Shown one piece after another: positions 1-11,731 of a stretch of DNA of 64,000 nt (positions are counted from its first letter, which is position 1; the number at the start of each line of letters is the position of its first letter). A model generated the notes under the pieces. The model did not search any database. It saw nothing but the letters and a program-made list of their open reading frames with translations, and had not been told where the DNA came from. This DNA comes from Bolinopsis microptera (taxonomy: Eukaryota; Ctenophora; Tentaculata; Lobata; Bolinopsidae), in contig NC_087077.1 of assembly GCF_026151205.1 (NCBI RefSeq), positions 16,032,983 to 16,096,982 on the forward strand. Direction: 5' to 3'. The translations under genes were made by a program, and so were the position numbers.

Positions 1-1346
1 ATATATGGAACAGATATTTTACGAGTATCACCCGTTAAATCTCAAGTTCTTAAACATGAATCATAATGAAAATTTGCCAGAACCTTTCAATAATTAATAA
101 TACTTAACTACTGCAAACCTTATTTAGTTGGGAGAGATTGGCCTTGATTAAAAGGTCTAAAATGACAAAATAGGTATAAATTCGTTGATAGCTCAAATTA
201 TGACCATGATCGAAATTGCTCAAACTAATTTAGGTTTAGTAAAACATAAATTGTAAATCTTTACGTAAGCTGACGTGACCTTGTAGATTTATAACAGCTA
301 CCAGGACGCGCGCCGAGTTGGACTCGTCGACAATATATAGAACAGATATTTTACTTGACGGATGTTACTCGTCTAAATTTCTTCGAAGTAGCGCGCGCCG
401 CTTTCTTCTCGAAATGGCCCAACGGCAAGTGTTACGAAGTAGCGCGCGCCGGGCCAGATCATTAACAATGGTCAACTATTTTACGAGAATCACCCGTTAA
501 ACGTGACCAAATTTCAACAAAATTTGTATATGTAAAATTGACATGGGCTGAGCACCGTCCAGTCATATGCGCGGTGTTCATATTTTTATTAAGCTTTTGT
601 ACAGCAATTAGAAGAGAAACGGAAAAAATCTTAAAACTAGCAAGCTATGCACAGTTAATGTAATATATTTTTTAATGCCATGCTAGTAGTTTACAGTTTA
701 TTATTTTATGCATGCATCAAACACTACACTTAATCGAAAGCTGGGACGGTAGAAGCCATGTACATTGTATAGTACCTTTGGAGGACTCTGACGCGCCGCG
801 CAAACTAGCATTCTTGCTTCGCATCGTCGATCGTTTCTCTGCTTGGCTATTTTTACTACTTAAAGGGTTTTTATAAATAATAAAATTTAATCAGATTTTT
901 ATCGAATTTTTATATATGATAGGATCATTGTTATGTGTATATTGTTTGAATTTTATCAACAAAAAAAATGTACATTGTACATGTTATGTGAAGCAGTCCT
1001 CAACAAAATTTTGGTGACGGATTCCTCGAATAAGTAGGTACAGTTTGCCATCTGCAAAGCAACAACTCTCAAATATAAAACAAGGCGGTGGTATAAGACC
1101 CAACGTATGGGTACTGACTTTTGGCCCCCCCTCTATATATATAAAAAATGTATTGTTTATTGAATTTTAAATTATGAATTTAAGTTTATATTTCATGCAA
1201 AATGACTGATGTTCGAATGACCAAAATATTGCATATTATTCGCTCAAATCACAAATATCAAAAATAATATGGCTCAATTGTATTATTCATCAAAATAGGA
1301 AACAAAAATGTTGGTGTAAATGTTGGTGTTTATTATATTATGTTAA
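1..1346. repeat. Gene-free start with dispersed repeats
   Basis: I see no gene here. The sequence near positions 1-40 (AACAGATATTTTACGAG followed by CACCCGTTAAA) recurs in pieces near 333-360 and 478-502. A short GC-rich string, CGAAGTAGCGCGCGCCG, occurs twice (383-399 and 435-451), with a related string near 305-315. This looks like a decayed interspersed repeat. It lies downstream of the last exon of metalloproteinase gene 1 and would hold its 3' UTR, but I saw no convincing polyadenylation site. Confidence 0.4.
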
Positions 1347-4300
1347 CTACCAGTCTATAGGACACCATCCAGCGATTTTGAAATGGTCTGGGACTTTATT
1401 CCATGTACGCGTAGCATTTACGCCTTCGGTGATGTGATTTGGGAACGGTTCTTCTTGATACACGACGTCCTGAAACAAAGCATAAAAAATACAGTGACGT
1501 ACTAGCATCAGCGGCTACAATTGACAATATAGCCTCCAGGCCCAGGTAAATAAGATGCTATCAACCTAAAAATTGAAAAAGTGTGTTTTTAGAGCAAAAC
1601 GCGCAGTTATGCTAGCATTCAAGCGACGATTTGGCGCCCCCTAAGATGGCGCCCCCCACACATTGGGGTCAGCGGCGCGGGCCCTTTGTTACACCACTGA
1701 ACCACCTTTGGAAATATCTTCTAGAGGGTCTAAATATAACTAACTGCCCATCTAAAACATTTCTAAACACCAAACCAGGCTTCACCATTAATGCTCAATG
1801 AAACAAGACTATTTTCCAGAAAAACATCAAAAGTGAAGCTTAAAGTTGAACTCACCTTTCTAAACTGGTATATGTTTTCCTTGTCTTCTCCAACCACTTT
1901 AAATGTCATGGCAGCATTAAATGCTTTTGGAGGCGATCGTCCAAATAATTTGTTCATATCAGTTAGTTTTTTTATACCAGCTAACAATGGCTCCCCATCT
2001 TTTGGTCTGAATCTCCAAGATAGCTGAAATATTTCGAAACTTTATTTTCTTACTTTGCATATATTATATTATTTTTGATTGACTGAGGAGAAGTATGGAC
2101 TTGGTGATGAATCCATGAAGATTTATTTACAACCAACACCCAAATGTTGTGATAATCAAAACTAACCTCAAAGTAACTTTGCAAGTCATCTGCTACTAGT
2201 ATAGTTTTGTCTCCAAATGTGAATGCTGCTTTAATTGTTTGGTCAATTGTAGTCTTTCCTTTAGTCAAAAAACTATTCCTTTCTTTCCCCGACCAATTAA
2301 TGGTAATTAATGGTTCTGCATTGTCACGTAGGAGAATGTTGTATCTAGATATCAAGTTGTTGCCATGAAGCACAAAAGCTGAAAATTTAGTTATATCGCT
2401 TTTGGCTTCAACTTTAAAAATAGCCTCCACTCCACCAATCGCTTGTTGAAATACACTTGTCACTCTCTTAGGATAGTCATCAAATTTAGACCACGCATCA
2501 GACTCTTTCCTCATTTTCCAAATTGTTGGTCCAGATACAATAAATGCAAATTCTGAAGTAATAAACCATGATGAAATCTAAACAGAACTATAATTTCATT
2601 TCGATTTATAAAGACCAGAGGGAGGAGGTAAACGTTTAAAAAATCGACAAAAGCGTGATATCTCAGGAGCGCAAAATCCTTTTGTCCCTGATATCATATA
2701 TTATGTGAAAACTAGAAAAGTGCCATAACCCCCCCCCCCCCCCCCCCCATTTTGGCACCATCATTATCTCAGATATCTCCTGAAAAAAGGCTAAATATGA
2801 TGTGTTAAACTCTCACCTTTTACTTGTAGAGCGGCATCTATATGAGAGTAGCATTCTGTTGGAAATGGGATTTTGGGTGTGTATTTTGTTTCCTTAGCTA
2901 CTGTTGATAACTTTTCTAGTCTTCCAGTACCAGAGAGTTCTGTTAAGATATAAAATGTAAACTTTAATAGCAAAATAATTGCAAACATGGATCATAATAT
3001 TATTGCAACTTATACAATAGGTTTTCCATTTAAACACTCCAGTGTGACAATTATCATGAAAGGTGAAAATTCTGGAAAAACATTGTACAGTAAATGTCAA
3101 TACCAGAATGCAAATTGTATATTATGGATTAGTTTTGATCGCTTAAGTTCATAATAACTTCTTTTACATTGCTATTCTAATAGAGGTACCTGGGTACAAT
3201 GTTTTGACTGCTCTGACATCATCATCATGCAGATGCTGGAAGCTAAATGCGCGTACGTTAAGTGGATATCCTGCTTTCATCAAAGCATCCGCTTGTGGTG
3301 AGTGGAGAATTCCAAGAGCGTGCCCTAAGTTATGTTGTTATTTAAAGCAATTAAATTGCTTAAGGGGGCCGGGGGGGGGGGGGGGGTCTTCATCAAAATT
3401 CTATCGAAATCGACTTTATAGTTGTTTCTGATAGAGGGGAGTGATATCTATCAGCTGCTTTTGGTCCCATGGAAAAATATTGTTCCTAGCCGAAATTATC
3501 GCCGGTCTAAGGTCAGCATTTATGAGCCCAATGTGTAATTGTATTGCGCGAGCGATTTTCAATCGCAAATTCTAAAAATCGTGTCTAAAAATCTATCTTC
3601 TCCCACATTTTTTGAGCAATCACCCTGAAACTTTCAGGATATGTTCTAGGGACCATTTAAAGGAGATCGCTCATAAAATATTTTGAGATATAGACCTTTA
3701 AAAATGTTGTATTCAATTTTGAAAATCTTAGACCTCGTTTTTTGAGGTTAGGCCTTTAAAACTTTTTTGGCCAACAAATTATTTTGCACAAAAACATTTT
3801 TTTCCACCAATTTAAAAAAGGCCTTACTCAAAAATCTGGCCCAAACAATAAGGTCCTGAGGCGATTCCAAAACCATTCAGAAAATTTCATGGGGAAATTT
3901 TGAAAAATGAAAAAGCTTTAGGCTTTCTGGTGAAGTCACTTCACGAAAATCGCCAACTGAGATAAGGGCAGTTTTCTTTATTTTTAGTGGTCTTTTGGCG
4001 GTTGGGGTCCAGAACTTCTCAAAAGTGTGGTCACGGGTCCCAGTTTATTGGCCAACTGCTATGTTGAGGCTGAAATCCCCCCCCCCCCCCTTAATAAGCA
4101 TATTTAATTAATACTTAGGACACACAATGTTTATTTCTCAGTACAGTACAATTTAAGTTAACCTTTACTGTATACTGAAAGGGTTTTATAATAAGAAATA
4201 TTCTAAACATGGTTATCAGGTTATGAAACGATTGTAAATCACAAGCTGAAGATTCAAGAATAGAATAATCTCAAAACAATTATTCGACCAAAACACAAGA

Positions 4301-7300
4301 TAATATCCTCACCAATTTCATGGGCAGCAACATACAACATGCTAGTTGCTCCATCTGCTTGTCCCATAGTAAACGTCTCGAAATCATTGAAATGAATTTC
4401 ACTGTGAGTTGGAACAAAGGCATGAGCTTTCTCGACTCCTAAAAATGTATAAAAGTATATTGTTATATTGTATAAGTAATTTTGGTGCAATTAAGAGACG
4501 AATTACGTGAGTTATTAAGAGGTTGCGTGTGGGTAGTCACTTTTGGGCCACCCTGTATAAACATGTTAAAAATTTTAATTTGTTTGATGTACAATATATA
4601 TGATATAACGATTGTTGCATGTTACTATTTCATACATTTCAATTATTTGATTGATTAATATGGGGTCGTTACATATTACCTAATCAATATTTTAGCAATG
4701 TTTACTCCCCTCCCCAGTTCCCCCTCTGTAGTCAACCGTAATCAAAACCCGCCTGACAGCAAAATTACGTAATCATGGGCCATATGGCCTGACCCCCCCC
4801 CCCCCCCCTTTTTGACTTTTTTCCCCTGGAAAACTCTTTTCACTACGTTTCATGCTACCCTGATCATTATTAGCCGAAATCATTGTTATGATATCCCCCA
4901 CCTCCCCCCCCCCGGCTGATTACGTAATATGTGAACGACTGCACATTTCTATAAATCCTTGATTATTATATATATCATTGTTTTTCACATTTTTGATTAA
5001 TAAATATAATGTAAGGGGAATGCTAGATTTATTTGTGTTGCAGCCTCATGCAAACTAACCATTACCGTGGAAGGTTTTCTGGTCCGCATGAATACCTTTG
5101 ATAAACATGAACACTATCTCAGCTGTCGCTGTTGGAACCACTTCTTGGAAATTGAAACCAGCTGCATCAGAAAAAAGTTGTAATGCATCGATAACCCCAG
5201 TCCTTGTGCCCTCTTGCCCTAGTGCGGTACTGAAACAGAGACTGGAATGTGTTTGAGACATTTTTTGGCATTTCAAGTTAAGGTGAGTGATTTACGTACA
5301 ATGTGATTTTACGTACAATGTGATTTTGCTTTCTCTATATTTACAAATTTTTCAATTTACCTGTAATTCTGAAAATTGAATCTTATAAGGTTTTCAGCAG
5401 TTTCCCATTTATGCTTAGAGATTGCAAAACGCTTTCTGCGGGTTGGTTTGATACGTCTAGTTGAACCATCATCAGATAATGTCCACCTCTTACAAATTCG
5501 GGACAAAGTGACCTCAATGTCACCTTGATCTCTCATCACCACAGCCTGTGTGAAATACAGGTGATGGATCCATCTTGTTTTTTCGCTTAAAACATAAATA
5601 AGCAAATCATAAAACGTATAGCCATGAGACACACAATTAGCTGGCAATGCCTGATCATGACTACCCATACGTGATTGAAGCGCTTTATGATGGTTGCAGC
5701 TATTGATCGGATTATTTCTATCAGCACTGTGGAAATTTTAAAGATGCTATCATCACCATATCTGTTTAATGTGTAAGTGTTAAAATTAAAAGCTTACCGA
5801 AGAAATTATTCCAGTCTTATATACATTTTTAGCCACTTCTTTTCCTTTTATTGAAAGAGATGCTACTCCCAAAATCCCTGCCATGTCCTTGTACACGTCC
5901 AGTCTGACTTTAAAAGAAAGTGTTTTCTCCTCATTTGAGTTAGGGGTGTAGCATGATTCCAACACAGTTTCCTTGGAAACCAAGTTTGAGACAAATTGAC
6001 CTGAGATATTAATTATAATTTCGTGATGAGGAATATCTACTGTGCAAGTGGACATATTCAATATTTCAGTTATTAAAATGTTTGATTTTAAAAGATGAAT
6101 AGATTTAAAAGTATACTGACCATCAAATAAAGTGAGGAATTGTACACAAAGCTTATTATTCAAGAATCTCAAAGCCACTATTTCTAGAGGTTTGTCTCCT
6201 CCGTTTGCACTTTCAGCTTGATAGTTAAAACCAAGGAAAATAGAACGACTTCGTCCGTTTCTAACATTGTTGAACTTTACGTCTACTTCCAAATAATATG
6301 ATTCAGGTTCTGCTCTCTCTGTCGACTCTCTGCCTGAATTTCAACATTTCAACATTGTCTTTTCGTCTTTAAATATTATGCTGATATCATTATCTTAGAT
6401 ACTATTCACATACTAACCACACTCAGATATTAGATTTCAAATACTTGGTATTGTGTAGGAAACTTATGTGAACACAGTGAAATATTTACCTGGTATCAGG
6501 AAGGAAACTAATGCCTTTTGATTAGCTGGTGTCTTAATTTTACTTGACTCGTCAGTACATTTATCCTCATCCTGACCTATTACTAGGTCAGCATTTCCAC
6601 ATCTTTCCTTCTGCATGAATTCTATCATTTCATCTGTTATCTCTCCTGACAAAGATGCAATCTGGTAAACTGTACTTAGCTTTACAGAATTGTATTTTTA
6701 TTAAAAACTGAGATCAGATATTTGAAAGTAATATTCCGCGAACAACTGAATATGAAACTGCCATTCTTCTAAACTTACCATCTTCGACAAAGCCATTAAA
6801 GCGGAGAAATGAAGAAACTGCTGTTTGTAAATCATTCTGACCAAAATTCGGTTTGGTTTGGTTTTCTTTAGGTTGGTCCGGTTTGGTTTCCTCTGCATTT
6901 GTATCCAGGCCCAATGAATAGTCCACGTAACCTTTATGAGAATATAATGGGATAAGCTAAGTGTACGTTTATGGGTTTACCATGAATCTACTGTAACGCA
7001 GCAAAGGATTCTTATTTCCAGGTTGTAGTACTTGTCCTTGAAAGGGTGTTTATTGCTCTTCTGTGTCAATCCTAATCAACAACTTGTTAATAAGAAGAAC
7101 TTGCAGTTACAAAACTTAAGTTTCAATCATTTAGCCTTACCAGCATAAGCAAAATAACCAATGGGAGTCTCAACTGCATTTTCTTTCTGGCCAAGTTCTT
7201 CTAACACTTCGAAGGGGACTGGCTCCTGTATTTCTGGTTTCCACACCTTTACTCCTGAATGTTCAATCAATGGGTGGTCAACAGTATCTCTCTTGATAAA

Positions 7301-8450
7301 TCAACAATATTGGTAAAGTATTTCATCAATTTACATTCCCTTTTGTGTTCCTACTACTAAGTTATGAAACACCTTACCATCATCTCTTCTCTCAAGTACA
7401 GCAGGGTCTCCTACATTGTCTTCATTGAATATTTGTGCAGGAGCAGCAGCTGTGGTGTATTGGTATATAATATGTTTTGTTCATCATATTTGCTACATCT
7501 AACGTTTGAAATCAGGAAGTTGAATTACTACAAAGAGGGGGGGGGGGGGGGGTTGGTGGTGGAAGGGGCTGGGGGCTGGGGCAGGGGGGGGGGGCTACAA
7601 ATATATATCATGCTGCGTTGATATTAGATTGGAAGTGTATAAAGATTAAAACAATATTAAATTAATAGATAAAATATTACCTCCGTCAATCCCAAAAATC
7701 ACAACTCTGGCTACTTTCATATAATTGCTGTTTCTGGATGATTGGATGTGAATTTGATTCCCGGATGGAGACCCTTGGCAGTTAACTTTGTAGCGCATAC
7801 GATTCACTCCGTTGAACAGGATTCCGGATTGGGTCTGAAGATTTGCTACTCCGCAAAAGACTCTGCCTGTTGATCCCTTTACATAAATGCGGGCATTCTT
7901 TATAGCAGTCTGAGGGGTCTCAGAGTCTGGTGCATATATCTCTACCTGAGAAGGGATTTGGTTTATTTTATGAATGATTTTTACTATCAACAGTTTTTGT
8001 GCTCAAATATTTGATGTTGATTGCATTCTTTATTGTATTGAACGTCCTTACTAATGATATTATATTATATAATATATATGTACATTGTACGTTTAAAATA
8101 TCTCAGCTTCGAAACTAAAGAAAGTTTCAGATCGACTGGTATTGTAACTGAACATACATATTATTATGAAGGCTATTAAAGGGGACGAAGGTCTCTATAG
8201 AGTTTGTTCCTTGTCTTATAACAAGGAACATAATATATTAGTAAACTAGCCAAAAAACTGTAAATTTAATTCTGTACCTTGGTAATTTGAGCCTGCTCCT
8301 GAAGGGTTACAATCAACCAGTTTTTGTTACCACCGAGTTGACCGTAAGTTGAATCATCATTAATACAGTTCCCTCCATGTGAAGGTTCTCCATTGGGTCC
8401 TCTATAAGGGTCCTTCAATTCTGCCGTAACTATAGTCAAGGCTCCAGCAG
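1347..8450 (-). CDS. Matrix metalloproteinase gene 1, discoidin-MMP-hemopexin, 5' end not found
   Basis: Secreted zinc endopeptidase of the matrixin (M10A) family. Exons in transcript order: 8278-8450, 7681-7945, 7378-7449, 7141-7254, 6779-6931, 6490-6645, 6121-6333, 5798-6000, 5361-5545, 5060-5229, 4313-4438, 3190-3324, 2817-2939, 2167-2552, 1856-2023, 1347-1469. All junctions are GT-AG and in phase, giving 920 residues. The first two exons form a discoidin/fucolectin-like domain (GNCINDDSTYGQL; VARVVIFGIDGG). A short linker and the prodomain follow, with cysteine switch ERCGNAD. Next comes an insert of about 200 residues, a furin-type RRKR site, the zinc helix HEIGHALGILH split by an intron, and a hemopexin-like region (TECYSHIDAA) ending GWCPIDW. 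The first exon starts in phase 1, so at least one upstream exon with a signal peptide is missing; 11600-11731 is a candidate. Gene 2 is its closest relative. The family is certain from the motifs; substrates are unknown. Confidence 0.88.
1622..1706. mobile_element. Possible hAT-type MITE remnant
   Basis: The right edge reads TTACACCACTGA, the reverse complement of a CAGTGGTGTAA terminus like that of the short element at 45656-45742. Next to it is a GC-rich stretch with two GGCGCCCCC-type blocks. It lies in the last intron of metalloproteinase gene 1. The left end is not resolved. Confidence 0.4.
4662..4940. mobile_element. MITE of the GGGGTCGTT family, copy 1
   Basis: A short element starts GGGGTCGTTACATATTACC and ends in the inverted equivalent, TTACGTAATATGTGAACGAC. 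Related copies lie at 20607-20750 and 52745-52911, with a one-ended remnant at 62495-62552. All carry a C-rich tract inside. No coding capacity is visible. This copy sits in an intron of gene 1 that gene 2 lacks. Confidence 0.7.
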
Positions 8451-8907
8451 CTGTGAAGATGATTACTTAGATGAGCAGTGTGGTTTACAAGGCATTCATG
8501 ATTAGTAAATAGAAGGTTATTTGATCTATCAGTTTTGTATTTGAAATTTTTTTTTCCCAAAATCATCAAATCTGTAGTTTTTCAAATTGTACATGGTTAA
8601 TGTTATCTCAGATGAGATCTCCATTGTAAGTGAAGACATTGCTGTCTTTGTCAGAGTGTCTGTAGTATGATTATGTGTGTGCTTTCAAAGGATACGTTCA
8701 CCCGCTAAAACATCAAGTTAATGCTTTCCCAGTTCCATCACTGCTTCTAGAGTTCATTACTTCCCGGTGCTCAATGTATGCTATCCTTCGTGCTGCTGAG
8801 CTACAGTTGATGTATCTGGTGGATTGGATCTACCGAGAAGAATTGTTTTACTGATTTTACGGAATACATACGCTCAACAGTACTATAGAATAAATGGGCA
8901 GTTCCAC
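8451..8907. other. No recognised gene
   Basis: This segment lies upstream of the first recognised exon of metalloproteinase gene 1. No exon, repeat family or RNA gene was recognised. By analogy with gene 2, a preceding exon ending in phase 1 would be expected here or beyond the transposon-like block that follows. Confidence 0.3.
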
Positions 8908-9592
8908 TGTGACCTACGGGACAAAATACGCGTATTTTCCACTTTGAGAGTTGATTGTAACTACATGCTATCCAAGAAAGTCTGGCTATATAGCTAAATC
9001 TCCTCGATAATCGATTATTTAACGCTATGTAGAAGCTCAATTTCATAGTATTTACCAGTGCTGAGATACAGGCCTGTGACCTACGGGACACTCCCGTGCA
9101 ACCTATTTTGGACCTGGAACATTCAGCCAAAAATTCTATCCCGAATTGCTGCTGTAGAGTTCCGAAATTAGTTTTGAGGTATCAGAAATCCTTTTGGCTA
9201 TTCTAGGATGTAAAAGGTTTGTAAATTTATCAAAGTATTTGGTAGATACAGCCTCTAAAAGTTGTGACCTACGGGACTGTGACCTACAGGACAAAAGTGG
9301 AACTTTTTGAAATTACTATTTTTATCGCTGTTTGGTCCTTGTATCTGCTTTCCAAATACATCTAAGTTGTTGAAGATCAATTAAAAAGGGACATAACATA
9401 AAAAATGACAAATCAATCATGTTTTACCTTTACAATAAATGTTTTTAAAGAAATAGAAACCCTGTCTTTAATTACGTAAAATAAAAGTCACATGTCTAAC
9501 TTACAGGTATTGTATTGATATTTAATATACGTTTTACACATGCTGTATAGATTATACAAATTCCCATTCAGTTCAAATGATACACAGTTCTA

Positions 9593-10626
9593 CTATTCTT
9601 GGATAAACTTATACCCCTTTGATCTTCTGCTGAGGTCGGGTGTTGGATCAGCAATTTTAGCGGTGATCTGATCAGATTTTATCCACGAGTCATCTCGGCA
9701 CTTGTCACACTCACTGAGGCTTGATGAAGGGGCATCACAGTTGCAGGGCCAGATGTAGAAACCAGCTGATGTACCTGCGACCATTGACCTAACAAAATAC
9801 TCTTTTTCCTTTTCATCATGATCTAGAATCATACCTGGCAGATACTTCACGTTGTTATAAGATACCATGACCCATTCACCCTTTGAATACACGCTCGGTA
9901 TGTTCTCATCATCTGGCACGTCTATACTCGGTATGTTTTCATCATCTGGCACGTCTATACTCGGTATGTTCTCATCATCTGGCACGTCTATGCTCGGTAT
10001 GTTCTCATCATCTGGCACGTCTATACTCGGTGTGATATCATAATCTGGCACGTCTATGAGACTGATGTTTGATGGACTTAGTGATCCAATGGATTGCTGA
10101 TCAACTTCAAACTCTGGGTTATGATCAACACCTCCTTCCTTAATGAAGAGATGGTTTTTCATTTCTTTATCTGGAACATATGAGTGGGCTCCAAACTTCA
10201 TACTGTAACTACCTCTCTTCTTGAACACATGACATGATCTTGTTGATGAAGCCGTGAGTATATCTTTACCATTACTTTTCCATCCTTCTCGAATGCTGTT
10301 CTTCTCGATGAACTGCTTAACTTCAGATTTGGGGACAAAATCAATCAAGATGTTGGGACACCTTTCTTTTGATATCCGAGCAAAATCCTCTGTGCTGACA
10401 ACATCAACTTGTCGATTAGCCATTGCATACTCTGTCACTCTTCGTTTGATGGTACCTCCTAGCCCATCAATGGGGCCTTTTCCGTGACTTGTAGCAAAGA
10501 AATGCCAAGAAACGTCTTCCAGCTCTGGGAAGTTTAATGTCACAACTTGGCAGAGGGTGTATTTTTGTTTAAAATGCTGTCCTGTGCCATCTGAGAAAAA
10601 CTTAAGACTCTTAACTTCGTAATTAT
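9593..10626 (-). CDS. Transposon-derived protein fragment with SHGKGP-DG-GGTIKR motif
   Basis: Open frame of about 344 codons, open upstream to an AG acceptor-like site at 10627-10628 (TCAG). The internal ATG at 10543 gives 316 residues. Near the start are an FSDGTGQHFKQKYTL stretch and then WHFFATSHGKGPIDGLGGTIKRR. I associate the pairing of an SDG-x-FK stretch with HGKGPxDGxGGxxKR with transposon-encoded proteins in invertebrate genomes, but I cannot name the superfamily. Next come about five copies of an 11-residue acidic repeat (SIDVPDDENIP). The C-terminal third has a CNC...CDKC cysteine cluster. No upstream exons were found, so it is probably a partial or captured transposase. Confidence 0.55.
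9892..10060 (-). repeat. 33-bp tandem repeat inside the transposon ORF
   Basis: About five units of 33 bp run in frame and encode an 11-residue acidic unit (SIDVPDDENIP). The upstream-most unit, in protein order, is divergent (IDVPDYDITP). The near identity of the others suggests recent expansion. Confidence 0.85.
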
Positions 10627-11515
10627 CTGATGCAGGAGAAAGAGTGACACACAGAGAAACAAAATAGAAACATCAAAACTGAGAAGTGAGAGGTGATGTG
10701 TATGTGTAAATGGAGGAAGTAAAATCAAAACAAAGAGTTAATGTGGCAGCGGAAAAATGCTACATAAACTCTGATACATGTTAAAACATATACTGTGAGT
10801 AACTCTCACTCAAAATTTCGATTTAATTATCTGTGACCTACAGGACTGTCCCGTAGGTCACACCCCTGTGACCTACGGGACCACTTTCACCCCCTCGATA
10901 TCTCAAAACCTCATCATACAATCATGATAAAACTTTGCATGCTACCTCCTGCAGCCACGGCGAGATAGCTCCAAGGCGTTAGGTAAAAAGAAATGCCTAT
11001 TATTTTTCATAATAAAACTTTTTATACCTTTTTTGTGACCTACGGGACACTTCGTTGGGGTAAATTTTTTTCCCAGAACCCTATTTCCTGGTGTTTTCAT
11101 GATTTCAGGATCAAGTAACACATTCATAAATGTTATTGTTCGATGAAAATTAGGTTGTTTCCATGTTATTATCGACAGTTATGGCCGTGTCTTGAAATAA
11201 GCCATTTTTAGGATGTGAATGTGGTGTGACTTTGGTGAATTTTTTTTGGTAGTTAAAGCTATATTTAGCTGTAAAATAGCTTTGAGCATTAAAATATAGA
11301 CAATTGTCGATCAAATAGACTAAATTTTGAAGCCATCTGACCAACTTTATAAAATCACCTAGTGAAACTTTATCGTGGAACTGCCCAAATATAGAATTAA
11401 AGGAACATTGCATGAAAATAATCATTTCATTTGTTCAAACCTTCCTGTAATTCCGGTCATATCTCTCACGGTATCTGAAGTTCAACTAAAATAGTTTTGA
11501 ATGTTTCTGTGAAGC

Positions 11516-11731
11516 TCATCTTAGTCTTATCCGTGTATATCTAGATTCATACGGACATGTCAGAAAACAGCATAATAACATAATAACATACAATATCCTC
11601 ACTTCCACAGGTTTGAAAGGAAAAGATACGGCTACATTCCAACTGCTCATGAGCGGTGCTTCTGTTAAACAATAACTAAACAAGATCCAGGCTAACAAGT
11701 GGATCAAAAGTCGTGTCTCGCACCATGACAT
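11516..11731 (-). CDS. Orphan candidate first exon with signal peptide
   Basis: From the ATG at 11731 the minus strand encodes MSWCETRLLIHLLAWILFSY and continues CLTEA, a good secretory signal with a likely cleavage after TEA. About 18 residues later the sequence GAA|GTGAGG could be a splice donor near 11600, ending in phase 0. It lies on the strand and side where metalloproteinase gene 1 lacks its 5' end. The first recognised exon of that gene needs a phase-1 partner, so another exon would have to lie between them. The frame also runs on past the donor. It could be chance or belong to another gene. Confidence 0.3.
   Translation of the reverse strand: MSWCETRLLIHLLAWILFSYCLTEAPLMSSWNVAVSFPFKPVEVRILYVIMLLCCFLTCPYESRYTRIRLR

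Larger units (their letters stand above)
8908..11048. mobile_element. Transposon-like block with repeated TGTGACCTACGGGAC motif
   Basis: The 15-mer TGTGACCTACGGGAC or a one-base variant occurs at 8908, 9075, 9263, 9278, 10832, 10867 and 11034, and inverted at about 10847. The copies lie on both sides of a minus-strand transposase-like ORF (9593-10626) and not within it. This matches subterminal repeats of a DNA transposon. The outer ends and target duplication were not identified, so the stated limits are only the first and last motif. Confidence 0.5.

Noticed and set aside
8801-9130. 109-residue minus-strand ORF
   Set aside because: It runs across copies of the 15-mer repeat and shows no domain; probably chance.
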